64,000 bases of DNA from Allium sativum (taxonomy: Eukaryota; Streptophyta; Magnoliopsida; Asparagales; Amaryllidaceae), in NCBI GenBank assembly GCA_030737875.1, contig CM060918.1:768608552-768672551 (forward strand). The letters run 5' to 3'. The notes under the pieces were generated by a model. It saw only the letters and a list, made by a program, of their open reading frames with translations. It was not told the origin of the DNA and searched no databases. The position numbers and the translations under genes are program-made. Within the stretch, counting starts at the first letter, position 1; every line of letters begins with the position of its first letter. Shown here piece after piece: positions 32,100 through 43,852 of this stretch.

Positions 32100-35000
32100 T
32101 GTAACACCCCACCTCCGCTAGGGTCACTCACAAAGGGAATGCACTAGGTTTGGTGAAGCATTATCGAGGTAAACATGCACAGAAATATTACAAGACAGAA
32201 CATATATAAAACAGCGGAAGTAAAACAAATTTCATTACCTTATAAAATAAGGTCTAAAGCCTTTTACATCAGAATACATCAAAATCTGTCTTGCAATGGT
32301 AAAGAAGCATAAAACCTTTTTCATAAATTATTCCCCAAATAAAACAGTACGGTAGCCATAGCCAAGAGAAGTCCAAGCCAAGCATGATGACCTTCAAGCA
32401 GAAGAAGTCCGAACTAAATAACAGTGTTTCCTCCCTGAAAACCTGGGGGGGGGGGGGGAACGGAAGACAAAGAGGCGAAAGAAAACCGGGTCAGTCATAA
32501 AGACTGGTAAGTCCTATCTACTTCCAATATAAAAACAGGTAAAGGTAACATGACATGCATAAACTGAAAGTAAACATAAGGATGCCAACAAGATAGATAA
32601 GCTAAACCAAGATAACTGGATGAACTACTATAACAAGATAGGCTAAGGTATCATGATAAACTACGTGTCAAGATAAATCAAGGTATCACGGCGTCAGGTT
32701 TCTATCAAGTATACAATCCCAAGGTATCTATCATGTATAACATCCCACAGTATTTATCATGTATAACATCCCAAGGTATTTATCATGTATATTTGCTCTG
32801 CACCACTCGTACTAGTATCCCAACCCGCGTCATGTTTTAACTATGAATGTCCCTTGCCCAACGTCATGTAATGGTCCATGTCAACCTAATATATAGCATA
32901 TGTAGGTTTTCCCAACTCGTATGTTTCTTTCCATGTATAAGTTTAGTCCTTTGCCGTAGGCCGTACGGGCTTTCCTATGTAAATCTATACCACCTCAACG
33001 TAGTACCATTTTATCCTTGAAGTTGTTTTGGACTGCTACCCTTGATCTAGTTACGTTTTCTTACCATGAACTATCACGTGTTCACTTAGGATTTATGCCA
33101 CCTAGGACCACTAGGGATTATGCTACCTAATGAACGTTTCCGCATCTCGGTTTGGGTTTTGGCCACCTAGGACCACTAGGGATTATGCCACCCGTCAACC
33201 GCGCCCTTTGTCCCACGTATATATCGTGAATCGTTTCCATGTCTAGACGCACATGTATCTCAATGTGCCATCCGAGTTCCGTGCCAGGGCAAATCAAGAA
33301 ATACGGAACTCGGTCGGGAGCTTTAAGTCGTCTGCTGATGCAGAGATCAAGGTCTGTTTTTTTATTCGTGGCTATGGTCCCACGTGACCCCTCCCTCAAC
33401 TACTGAAAGGCAATCCAAGAAAAATCATGTATGAGAACCACATCCTGGTCCCACTATAGCCCACTTTCCTATGGGCCAACCTCACCCATGACTCGATAGC
33501 AAGAACATGGTCTGTTGGGGGTTCTCTGCCTTTCCGTTCGTACACGATTGACTAAAGATGGTAGGTAGTCGGCGACGTGCTATCCAGGGCAAAATCAAGT
33601 ATCGTCGACTCCACGCTAATCCATCCCAGTCTTTAGGTCGCTCGCATAGCAACCAAGGCATACTCTTGACTCTTCTATCGCAGACCTTAACCTCTGTGAG
33701 GCCGGGTTTCATGGACCACCTGCCACCTCACAGAGGGATACCAAGAGTACCCTCACGTCTCCCGAAGCTACCGCTTCGTCACCCAGTTCGTTGGAGCCTT
33801 TATCCAAGTCGGATAATTTGCTCCTCCTCGTGTGTTTAAGCGATGACCTACCATATCGGGTTGCTCATCCATTCATGAACTAGTCCCATGTCCGTGGCTA
33901 AGAATTATTACTTAGTTATACTTAACTAAGGTTTACCACTCAGCTTCTTTTCCCCGTTACCCTTGATTAACCACGATTTTCTACCTAGTTCCTCTAACTA
34001 GGGTTTGTCTATTGGGTTAGGTGTTGTTATTCAGGTTCATGACTTAGCCCACCTACGAATCATGTCAAGATTGGCTAAGTTTTTAAGTTCAAGGTTTAGC
34101 CCTACAAGTTGGTTAAGTGTACTAAGAAGCTCATGACCTAACCCTATCAAGTCAAATTGGTTAAGTATTTATTTGTCTTAACCCTATCAGATTACCATGT
34201 TAGATTGATTAAGCATAGATTATCTTAAAACCATCAGATTATCGAGTCGGATTGGTTAAGTATAGGTTAACTTAACCCCATCCACTAATTGTATTACAAT
34301 GGTTAAGCCTAATTTAAAAGGTCTTGTGACTTAACCCTACCAGGTCCACATATTAAATTGGTTAAGTGTAGGTTACTTAACCTCATCAAATCATCATGTA
34401 TAATTGGTTAAGTATAAGTTACTTAACCCCATTAAATTATCATGTTAAGTTGGTTAAGTATTGGTTACTTAACCTCATTGAATTACCAAGTTTAGATTGG
34501 TTAAGTGTTTAACTTAACCCCATCGAATTACCGTGCTTAGATTAGTTAAGTGAAGGTTACTTAACCCCATCTAATTACCGTGTTTAGATTAGTTAAGTCT
34601 AAGTTACTTAACCCCATCTAATTACCAAGTCGGATTAGTTAAGTGTAAATCACTTAACCCCATCGAATTTACCGTGTTAGATTAGTTAAGTATGGATTAC
34701 TTAACCCCATCTAATTACCGTGTTTAGATTAGTCAAGTGTAGGTTACCTAACCCCATCCCCTAATTGTCTTATATGGTTAAGTGTCATTAAGGAACCAAG
34801 TCCCGTTTAACTTAACCTACCCATTCGTGTCATATCGGTTAAGTGTCATTAATCAAAATTACTTAACCTTTTCATGTGGCATTAATTAGATTAATGCACC
34901 TCAACCTCTCACATTAGACTTTGTTGTGGTTACTAGTTAAGCCGGGCGGGTCCGGGTAGATTTACACCACAACCTAGTCTAACCTCGGGTTTTAAGTGCT

Positions 35001-36498
35001 ACATGACCGACTACCCACATTGGGTCCTATTGTTTGTAGCCACTAGTTAAGCCGGGCGGGTCCGGGTAGATTTATGCTACAAACTCAACCCAACCTCGAG
35101 TTGGCCACTTTCATGTTTGGTCTAGTGTCTTATTACACTTACAACCCACCCATGTCTAGTTCAAGTTCCATGTTTCCCCACGTGTCATGACCATATTTAA
35201 ATGTATCATGAATGTCATGTTCTCATGTAAACCCCATGTCAAGTTTTTCATGTCATACCCTCGTTTTTTCTAAGCTACCCAAACGTATTTCCAACCCAAG
35301 TGGAAGCGAGTCACATGGTAGGGTATTATGCCAACATATTGGCCGCAAACATGCATAGTGTCATAAGGGAATTTGGCCACAAATATGCATAGTATCATAA
35401 GTGAATTTGGCCACAAACATGCATAGCATTCTGAGGTAATTTGGCCACAAACATGCATAAGCCCCAAAGTCAAGTCTTTGCCCATGTTTCACAAGTCAAG
35501 TGGTTCCCAAAGGTTCATGCTAACATTTCACAGATAAAGATTCGAACTTGCAAGATATACTAGGTTAAACATAACATGAATGACATGATTAAGTCGCTAC
35601 AACTTAGCCCAAGGTCATAGATCATAGAAAAGGGGCAAATTTAGGTTCACATAAGCTAGCATACTTATGTTTCATCGCATTTTATCCCATGTCACATTAG
35701 AACCACCGTTAGAATCTACAAGTATCTAGAACTAACATAGCGAGGCTTAGGGAAGGATTATGCATCGTCGTGACGAAGAAAGGTGGATGCTTTGATGAAG
35801 AACCGTCATGAAATCGTTGTAGCAACGTTGATCGAGCCTCGATTTGGTGTAGCAAGCTTGCACCTTTCGATTCGGATCCGATTTGAATGTATGAGCTCTT
35901 GGAGTTGGAGTTGGAGGCCATGATCAAGATTGATTTTGGCGGCACTTCGTGGCATGAGTGATTTGTGAGGGTTTAGGCTAGGCCTAGGGGTCTTTTTATA
36001 GATGTTAGGGTAGTTTTAGGCCGTAGGATAAACCCTAGGATAGATCTGAATCATCAAAATCCGTCACAAGCCTCCAAAACCGAGCCAAAACCAGAAGCAG
36101 GTGCACCAGGTCGCTGGTTCGACCAGGGGGGTCGACCCAGGGGTCGACACCCATGTCGACCCCCTGGGAGGGTCGACCAATGGGTCGACACCCATTTCGA
36201 CCCCCTGGGGGGGGTGGGGGTCGACCCAGGGGTCGACACCCTGTGTGTCTGGCGGGAATTTTCCCGCCTTCTCTTTTTGGGCTGAATTCAAATCTGTTTT
36301 CGGATTTGAATTTTCGTGAAACTTCGCGAGGCCATATCTTGGTCATACGGACTCCGATTTACGAAATTCGGACTCTATTTCGCGTATTTTTCCGAGACGA
36401 ACACAATGGCACAACCCGTTTATCCTAATTCAGATTTTATAATTTAATTCTGCCTTGATTCTTGTCTTAACACGTTGTTAAAAATTCGGGTTGTTACA
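32100..36498 (-). repeat. Element D 5' LTR (4399 bp, uninterrupted)
   Basis: Complete LTR, starting (sense) at 36498 and ending at 32100. TTCCGCTG lies about 115 nt before the end (complement 32212-32219). It shows the empty B1 site at 34131-34145. It carries the GTCGAC array (36117-36240), E2F-like dyad (36251-36268), TATA (35992-36002), modules (34894-35106) and ~45-bp array (34137-34860). Open frames inside it have paired copies in the other LTR but no protein similarity I recognise. Confidence 0.94.
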
Positions 36499-36503
36499 GT
36501 TTT
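36499..36503. repeat. Target-site duplication of D, right copy (GTTTT)
   Basis: Follows the D end TTGTTACA. Compare ATTTT at 1746-1750. Confidence 0.7.
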
Positions 36504-36525
36504 AATCTTTTTCTTTCATTCCAGC

Positions 36526-37487
36526 ATGTCTGGGAATCTTAACTTTCCAAAGGGCATGCCAATACCTGGCTGGTTCAGGTGGTACCTAGAGGCTAGGGCC
36601 AACGATGCAGGCCCATCAGATATTCCTCCTCCAGCTGCAGCGATTCCTCCTCCTCCGCCCCCTCCTCGTGCAATTGTTTTTTCAAAAATCTGTAAAGATT
36701 TTAGGGCCATGGGTGGAAAGGATTTCAAGGGAACTGAATTATTCGTAGAAGCAAGGAACTGGATCAAAGAAACTGAGGATCTGTTCGTTATCTTCGAGGT
36801 GGACGATAGGTAGAAGGTACAATTGGCGGTATGGTTGCTCAAGGACGAAGCTTCCTATTGGTGGGAAGTCACTAACGCCGAAAGACCGGTTGAAACATGG
36901 ATGGATTTCAGAACAAGGTTTGAGACGAAATTCCTCTCGCAAGCTGAACGAAGTCTACAACTGGAAAAGTTCTTATCTCTTAAGCAAGGAAGTATGACGG
37001 TCAAGGAATACGTCAACTAGTTCAACCAACTGGCCAGGTTCGGAATAGATTTAGTCAACACCCAGCATAAAAAGGCTCTTTGCTTTGTTAAAGGATTGAA
37101 CGAGCCACTGCACAGCCTAGCCATGACCCATGTACCCACGGGAGCGACTTACGAGAGATTGGTGGACATGACACTACTACACGAGGAAGACAAGGGCAAG
37201 AAGGAGGCAAACAAGGAAGAACCACAGAACAAGAAAGCATGGCCCAAAAAGGAAAAACAAAAGAAGGATGAAAAGTATGAAGATAAGAAGGAGAAAAGTG
37301 CTTTACTTGTGGAAGCTCGACTCATCTAAACAAGGACTGCAGAAAAAGAAAGGGAACTTGCTTCAACCGTGGTGAGATGGGACACTTCACTAGGGACTTC
37401 CCAAAGAAACGAGGGCAAGGGCAGAGGGCAGGACCAACTTTTGGAGGCCAGGCGAACACTCTCGAGGCTAGCGGATAGGATAGAAAT
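36526..37487 (+). pseudogene. Element A gag (Ty3/gypsy capsid-nucleocapsid), broken
   Basis: ATG at 36526 opens a frame with a proline-rich N-terminus (PPPPPPP) and the retrotransposon gag core: FKGTELFVEARNWIKETEDL, VWLLKDEASYWWE, FRTRFETKFLS and LKQGSMTVKEYVN. Two in-frame TAG stops, at 36811 (in place of W) and 37018, break it; the same frame runs on each side. A lysine-rich linker follows. A one-base frameshift near 37290 then moves the zinc knuckle CFTCGSSTHLNKDC (CX2CX4HX4C, complete) out of frame. A second knuckle has lost two cysteines (CFNRGEMGHFTRDF). Most like chromovirus gag. Confidence 0.9.
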
Positions 37488-38480
37488 AGGAAAACTTTCC
37501 GTAGGAGGTTTAATTTCTTTATCTGATTTTTGAGTTAAAACTCTTTTCTGATTCTGGCATTTCTATTCTGTAATTGATACTCTGCACTTGAATACTAGTA
37601 TTGTTTCTGATTCCGCTGCAGACTCAGACACATAAGGGTTATGACTCATCCAATTATGATAAGTTGGGTATCTGTGTTGAGCGTTAAGTTGACTATGGCG
37701 CATACATTCTGGGTTTTTATCATGCTTAGTTTCCTAAGAATCATTTAGTAATCTGATCTGTACTAGTAATCTGTAAATATATAAATATTTCTGATAAGTT
37801 TGAGATTTCTAGTTTTGACATTGTCTAAGGAGGGTAATCCTCTGGGTTTCAATCTGATGTTGATTTCGGTCTTCTGGGTTGATACTTAGGGGAATTTGTC
37901 TCTCAACCAAGGTCTAATGGAAACCAAGTTTTTGTTTATCTACACTCGCTTCCATCACTCGACTGTATCCTATCGATCGAGTCTTCGACCTATAAATAGG
38001 AATCCTATGGTTGTAAACATGTGTTTGAGACATGTTATGTTTGAAGGTTGCAAGTGGATGCAAGTGGTTGATAGTGGTTGCTCGTGGATGCATATACACA
38101 TACTAGGCACTAGATCGGCTCAAAAACACTCTCATACTGCATATGGATGCATGAGCATTTTCAATTTTTGTGGATGAAAAATGATTGACTCATCACATGG
38201 ATGTTGCATATGAATGAATGGTTGTCACTCATATAAGAATGATATGTATCAAATAGGAAAATTGCATACATGTTGGACTCATGAAACTGACATAGTTCGC
38301 ATTAAGGAGGTCAACTAAATTAGTGGACCACCTGATCTTTGCATTAGATAAAGAACATATACACACACTTTTGCATATGTTCATACAACATTAGAAGTTT
38401 TCTAAGGACAATGGATGCTTGTGGATGATGGTTGAGTAGATGGATGACTGGATGGTAGGACACATTCTTCTTGACTTGAA
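37488..38480 (+). other. Element A protease scrap and untranslated region; pol deleted
   Basis: Around 37585-37650 a frame reads LHLNTSIV like the B protease (LHLDTSLV), then stops accumulate. 37830-37910 resembles a part of the C1 LTR near 15860-15935. From about 37995 on the sequence matches the post-pol region of B1 (10800 onward) and D. No RT, RNase H or integrase is present. Confidence 0.7.
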
Positions 38481-38515
38481 GATTTCGGGGACGAAATCCT
38501 TTAAGGAGGGGAGAA
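38481..38515 (+). other. Element A pre-polypurine hairpin and polypurine tract
   Basis: GATTTCGGGGACGAAATC (38481-38498) then TTAAGGAGGGGAGAA up to the LTR start at 38516. Confidence 0.85.
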
Positions 38516-38721
38516 TGTAACACCTCGTATTTTCTGTGAACGTATAAGTAACAAATTAGAAAATAAATAATTACAAAAATAAGAATCAAGGGAAACAGGT
38601 TACGCCATTGCATTCGTCTCAGAATTCTTCTTGAAATAGAGTCCGAGTTTGCGTAAAACGGATACTGTATGAAGAAGATATGGACGAACGAAGTTTGGTG
38701 GCTAAATAAAAAAAAGATTTC

Positions 38722-38782
38722 ACTGGCGCACTTGGGAAGTGCGCCAGTACAAATTTATATTGGCGCACTTCCCAAGTGCGCC
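38722..38782 (+). repeat. Two perfect palindromes in U3 of A
   Basis: First: arms ACTGGCGCACTT/AAGTGCGCCAGT around GGG (38722-38748). Second: arms GGCGCACTT/AAGTGCGCC around CCC (38762-38782). Each is the reverse complement of the other. They sit 186-246 bp upstream of the TATA box, the place of the GTCGAC arrays in B and D. Confidence 0.9.
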
Positions 38783-38967
38783 CAGGCCGAGAGAAAACAT
38801 GCACAACTTTCTGGTTTGACCCTGGCTGGCCTGGTCGGGTTCTGGTTGAATTTCTGAGCTCTGCTGTGTCACTAGGGCTAACTTGTCACTTTCTGATAGG
38901 CTTCTCTTGAGATGGATGGCCTTGATTAACTCTAGCTTCATCGACCGCTCTAATTAGTTTGAAACCC

Positions 38968-38975
38968 TATATAAA
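38968..38975 (+). promoter_or_regulatory. TATA box of A 3' LTR
   Basis: TATATAAA, 452 nt into the LTR, followed by CAGCCCCCTAGCCCC. Confidence 0.6.
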
Positions 38976-40341
38976 CAGCCCCCTAGCCCCATTCTCTTTA
39001 CACCATTCTTCTCTAGCCTTATGCTACATAATTTCATTCGGCCTCCGTTCTTATTAAATAAAATAATGGCGTCGTTACTCTGCTGGAATCAAAACTTGGA
39101 CTGATGCATCTTCTTCCAACCTGAATAGAATTAAAAGCTAAATCAAATCTCAAATCAAAGTTTAGAGCTACAACAACAATTAAAGAGGAGTACTTCAGCA
39201 TTTCTACATCAACAAAAATTTATTACCCTTTCTTAAAACCACGAAAGGCAAGTACAGTTATTTTCTAATATAAACTTTAATTATAATTGTGACATGATTG
39301 TAAATTTGAATTTGAGGTTGTGTACGTTCTGTTCTGATATATTTTATTCTGTATCTCTTTCTTCTTTCTGTTCTATAGCCAGGCTACCACGAGCCTGCGC
39401 CACATCTCATAAGAGATTAACGCACAAACGCTAAACTTTCGGACAAATAATGAATGATGGAAAAATTGGACATGGCTAATCTGTGACTGATGTTCTAAAC
39501 TAGATTTAGATATATGCATATTCTGTGAATTGGAAGAAGAGGAACCATTGTATGTTAACATGTGACTTGAGACTTTGGACATAACGCATATTTTGAATTA
39601 AGATCTGTTATAATTTAAAGTTCTAGATTGTTGGGTATATTTTTATATAACGATTCATGACCTGAGATAAAAAGAGAATATGACTTAGGTGTGAAGATCC
39701 ATATTTAGATTTGATAACTGTTAAATGTGAATAACACTTAAGTGGGAGATTTTTTGAATATATGACATGCATTTTATATGTGAATCTTTTGTACTAGGCA
39801 AGTTTAACTAAAATTGGGACATGTGTTATATGGTAAATTATGACCATAATCTATGCCATGTAAATTCAATGCAAACGTGGGGTATATGATCATATTGTGA
39901 ATCATGACAATTATTTAGGCATGCAAACTTAGGCCAAGGTTATAATTAGGCAAGATATGTTAATGAAACTTTAAGGAATGATTAAATCTGTTAATTGCCT
40001 AATCTGCTAGTTCTGTTATATTGCCTAAACTGCTAATTAGATTGAATTGCCTAATCTGCTAATTATGTTAAATTGCCTTATCTGCTAGATCTGCTAAATC
40101 GCCTGATCTGCAAGATCTGTTATCTGTTTAATCTGTGGAATGGCATAATCTGTTGGAACTGAAATGCTGCAATTTGAAGTATGTAAATCTGTAGGCTCGA
40201 TTTAAAATTTAGCAAAACTTGTTAATAGAACCTCGAATAATATGCTGTAACTTGTACAGAAGTTAATTTGTAAAATTAGCATGATTAGTCTGATATTAGC
40301 ATAGTCTGTGAATGAATGCATTTGCTAAACATGAAACATGG

Positions 40342-40439
40342 CTAACTCGAGGTTAGAATGAGTTTGCGGCGTAATCCTGCCCGAAACCGCCCGGCACATC
40401 CAGTGGCCGCAAACAATAGGTTCTAATGTGAGAAGTTAG
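40342..40439 (+). other. Structured RNA module A-m1
   Basis: P1 CTAAC/GTTAG; TCGAG opposite GTGAGAA; P2 GTTAGAA/TTCTAAT; P3 GTTTGCGGC/GCCGCAAAC (nine perfect pairs); apex GCCCGAAACCGCCCGGC. Same fold as the B and D modules with stems of different sequence. Confidence 0.75.
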
Positions 40440-40454
40440 TCATAACGTACTTGA

Positions 40455-40557
40455 AACCCGAGGTTAGACTCAGTTTGTGGCAGAAACCTACACGAAACCA
40501 ACCGGCCTAACCAGTGGCCGCAAATTGTCAGTCTAATGTGAGAGGTCTGCGCGTTAA
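40455..40557 (+). other. Structured RNA module A-m2
   Basis: P1 ACC/GGT only; P2 GTTAGACT/AGTCTAAT; P3 TTTGTGGC/GCCGCAAA with one G-U pair; apex weaker (CACGAAACCAACCGG). The right half is also at the window start, 5-42. Confidence 0.65.
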
Positions 40558-41973
40558 TTTTTAATTGATACAAATCTGAGATAAATATGATGTATAAAAC
40601 GTGTTGGGTGGATAGGGTTAAACCAATTGGACTAATGAATTTAAAACCCGTTTCATGAATCTGTAGGCCCAATTACAAAGTTAGACAAATCTGTAAATCT
40701 GTTAAATCCGTATATCTGATCCGTTAGTCTGGAAACTTGTCTGATCTGTGAACTAGTTGATCTGAACTCTGTATGTCTGAACTTGTAAACAAGTTAATCT
40801 GAAATCTGTTAGTCTGGGGACACAAGGTTAGGAGGGAAATTACTTGTGTCATCTGTTTTTTAAGACCCATATTAGTCAGTAACTCTTTCTGGTATCAAAA
40901 CTTTGACCCAACAGTAGGTAGGGTCCGGGCACGGTTACTGAACTAATTATAAGCGGTTCATTCTGATAATGGCGAGGGGTGTTGATGGTGCGTTCCAACT
41001 GGGTCATGTGCGTCCATGGATTCCATTCTACCTCTGAGGATGTAAGACGCCGTGACATCTGTAAATAGGTCTGTGCCAATTGGTTGTCACTTTAGGGAGT
41101 GATACACCCTACTGTGGGGCCGACACAGGGTATTTATTTATTAGGCAGCCGATCGCTTGGGGTAGGGTTTTAGGGTACACTTAGTTCTGTCTGTTTCCGT
41201 TGGTACCGTCTGTTTCTGTTGGGTGGTAACACCTATCTGTTTCTGCGTGGTACCGTCTGTTCGGGTGGTAAAGGCCCATTTACTAGTGTACACCAAATTC
41301 TACATTCTGTTTCCATAGGGATTAATCTATTTCTATTTCTGTACCTTCTATTCGGGTGGTAAAGGCCCATTATTTGCATTCTGTTTCTATCTGTTTCTGT
41401 TCGGGTGGTAATGGCCCATTATTAGCATTCTGCCTGTTTCTGTTGGGGTGGTAAAGGCCCATTACTAGCTTTCTATTATGTGGAAATTATTCTGCTCCCG
41501 TTTCTGTTTCAGTTTAGACATTGGGGTGACACCTAATCCTGTTATACTAGTATTAGTGCAGAGAAATGAAGAGTAATATTATTCTGTTTCTTCTGTTTAA
41601 CCTAAGTACATCTACTGCTTCGGTTACTGTTATCTCTTATCCAGCTTATTTTCATGTCATAATTATTATTATCTGTTCATATGCTGAAAGTCACTGGACT
41701 TGCCAGACTTTATGTCTGACCTTGCTTGTTTTCGCCCCTTTTTCTTCCGTTCCCCCCCAGGTTTTCCAAGGAGGGAATACTTTAGCTTGATCCGGATTTC
41801 TTCTGCTTGAAGTACTTAGAGTGCTTAAAGTATGGCTTGACTCCTTGTGGCAGCTTCTGTGGGGATTATGATTTTAAAGTTTTGTACTCTGATGATTTTC
41901 TGAACAAGACTGATATTTATGTACTTGAGTTTTTGGTAAAGATGTAACCAAACTAATTTCTGTTTTCCGCTGT

Positions 41974-41979
41974 AATAAA
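41974..41979 (+). terminator. Predicted poly(A) signal of A 3' LTR
   Basis: AATAAA after TTTCCGCTGT, 120 nt before the LTR end. Confidence 0.5.
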
Positions 41980-42304
41980 GTTATAATTCCTCAAATATTG
42001 TTTATCTGTCTTGTAAATTTCTGTTCTGTCTACTAAAACGCTCCATCAAATTTAAGGCATTCCCTTTGTGAGTGACCATAACGGAGGTGGGGTGTTACAC
42101 GATACCTACGCCATGGCCCTTCGACCTCCTTCTCTTCTTGATTCCTCGACATGAGGCCCCACCTGGTTCAGGTTCGAAATTCTCTAGGTTCGAATTAGTG
42201 GGTTCAAAGCTTTCAGCAATGGCGGCCAGAGAGAGAAAAAATAGAAGGGAAGGAGTGTGAGTGGAGGCCCTATTTATAAAAGAAAAAACGGCCCTTCGCA
42301 TCCC

Positions 42305-42480
42305 ACTGTGGGCTCGAAATTTCGAGCCCACTGGGTCCGAAATTTCGAACCCTTGGGTTCGAAATTTTGAACCTTAACGGGTTCGAAATTTTGAACCTTA
42401 TGGGTTCGAAATTCTGAGCCTCCAGGGACTCGAAATCACGAGGCCCGTCTCAAAATTTCGAGCCCACCAGTGCTCGAAAT
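42305..42480 (-). repeat. TTCGAA palindrome array, E left
   Basis: At 42308-42331 a perfect 24-bp palindrome (half GTGGGCTCGAAA). Five or six more GGGTTCGAAATTTTGAACC-type dyads follow at roughly 20-30 bp spacing, upstream of the - strand TATA. Confidence 0.85.
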
Positions 42481-43084
42481 TCCAAGACTCCTTGGGCTCT
42501 GAGAATTTTTGACCGAAAAAAAAGCGAGGAATGATGACAACCGTAATGATGGTCGCGCCTCCAGGATCGGGAACGCTACGACACGCGGCCTCGTATACGT
42601 ACTCCGTACATGTGCATCCACAGAGGCCACGCACTATGAATGCTCAACGGTTTGAGCATGACACATCCTCCAACGATGGCCCATCTGTACACCAGGAGGA
42701 ATGGGCCTTATTGCTAATACTTACTTTACCTTTTGAATTACAAGAATGATTAACAGCTTCGCCACTTCCTCAACCTATGCAAAGCACATCATGTCGAAGA
42801 CAAGACACACTTTGGGCGGCAAATGTTAACCGTCTTTTTGATCCGGTTCCTAGGAGAGCATCAGACACGCTCCATTCAGCATACCTCATGAAGTTGAGGC
42901 CGAAAAGGAGCACATAGGAGTGAGGAGACAGGATCAAGAGGAGATTACACCGCCTGTGGCCCTACGGCATGTATAAGACATTCGCAAACCAAGGCCTCAG
43001 ACTCTGAAGGAGTTACGAGCCTCAACCATCCGGTCCCGGGACCCTCGCACCACTCGGAAGAGCCTCACCCGGGCATGACGCGGA

Positions 43085-43415
43085 ATTCGCACCCAGCCGG
43101 GTGCGAATTATCGCACCCATGCCTGGGTTTGAAATTTCGAACTCATGTCTGGGTTCGAAATTTCAAACCCAGTGGGTGCGAGGTCTCGAGCCCAACAGGT
43201 GCGAAATCTCACACCCACAGCTGGGCTCGATATCCCGAGCCCAACGGGCGTGAAATCTCGCGCCCATGGCTGGGTTCGAGATCTCAAGCCCAGCGGAGCG
43301 AGATTTCAAGCCCGCATCTGGGTTCGAAATTTCAAACCCGCCGGTTTCGAAATTTCGAACCTAGAGGACTCTAAATTTCGAACCCGTACCCAGGTTCGAA
43401 ATTTTGAGGCGCGAG
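43085..43415 (+). repeat. TTCGAA/GGGTGCGAA palindrome array, E right
   Basis: About eight dyads such as GGGTTCGAAATTTCAAACCC and GGGTGCGAATTATCGCACCC at ~35-40 bp spacing, 65-400 bp upstream of a + strand TATA-like box. Open frames across it (43075-43543) are repeat translations. Confidence 0.8.
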
Positions 43416-43852
43416 GGTGCGGGCTTGAATTTCCAGCATGTGGTCCCCCTTTTCACCTAATCCTACCTACTCATACTCCTACAAATAGCCCATGGCCTCA
43501 CACTTCAAAGGGGTGGAATTTTTTTCACTCAAGACCTCCTTAAAGCTTCATGAACTCCATTAGTGGCATCTCCCATTTGACGAAGAAGGAGAATTAAATA
43601 TTCTTTTTCCTAAATACCTAGCATATTTCAATTATGAAAGTGAATGTAAGGAGCATAGCTCCACCTTGTAATTCTTGAGTGATTAATAAAATTTCAACAT
43701 CCTTCTGAAGTGGGCATACGCCTAATCCGCAGCCGAACCACTATAAACCCTTGTGTCTTTTACCGCTTTCTCTACTTAGTCTTGCGACCAAATTAACTAT
43801 TTCTAGTAATAGGAATATTTGGTTTTTATGATATTTTTTGCCGTCAACAACA

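Larger units (their letters stand above)
1751..36498 (-). mobile_element. Element D: non-autonomous LTR retrotransposon inserted in A, interrupted by B1
   Basis: Reads on the - strand. Its 5' LTR is at the right (32100-36498), with the PBS complement GCTCTGATACCA at 32086-32097. Its 3' LTR is at the left, in two pieces (1751-3787 and 27970-30290) separated by B1. The internal region (30291-32099) is only 1.8 kb and keeps just a scrap of protease-like sequence. With LTRs of about 4.4 kb and a tiny core this is a deletion derivative that depended on another element. The near-matching 5-bp duplication (ATTTT/GTTTT) marks insertion into the leader of A, 22 bp upstream of the gag start. Confidence 0.9.
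1..42099 (+). mobile_element. Element A: gag-only (non-autonomous) Ty3/gypsy LTR retrotransposon, interrupted by element D
   Basis: Outermost element of the nest. Its 5' LTR runs in from the left edge and ends at 1596. PBS and leader follow (1597-1750), then element D interrupts (1751-36498). The body resumes at 36499 with a decayed gag, a protease scrap, a polypurine tract and a 3' LTR (38516-42099). Without D the internal part is only about 2.2 kb and has no reverse transcriptase or integrase. This is the layout of terminal-repeat retrotransposons that keep only GAG, and such elements need pol from a relative. The 5-bp target duplication cannot be checked because the left flank is outside the window; the base run after the right end is CGATA. 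Confidence 0.85.
38516..42099 (+). repeat. Element A 3' LTR (3584 bp)
   Basis: Starts TGTAACACCTCG and ends GGTGTTACA. Parts: conserved U3 block (38590-38670), two palindromes (38722-38782), TATA (38968-38975), TCTGCTAAAT/GCCTAATCTG repeats (39970-40170), structured modules (40342-40557), GGTGGTAAAGGCCCATT repeats (41215-41465), AATAAA (41974-41979). The 5' LTR part at 1-1596 is a clear but more diverged match than the C1 LTR pair, as expected for the older insertion. Confidence 0.93.

Noticed and set aside
43075..43543. Two overlapping open frames with repeated short motifs
   Set aside because: Repeat translation of the TTCGAA palindrome array in E.
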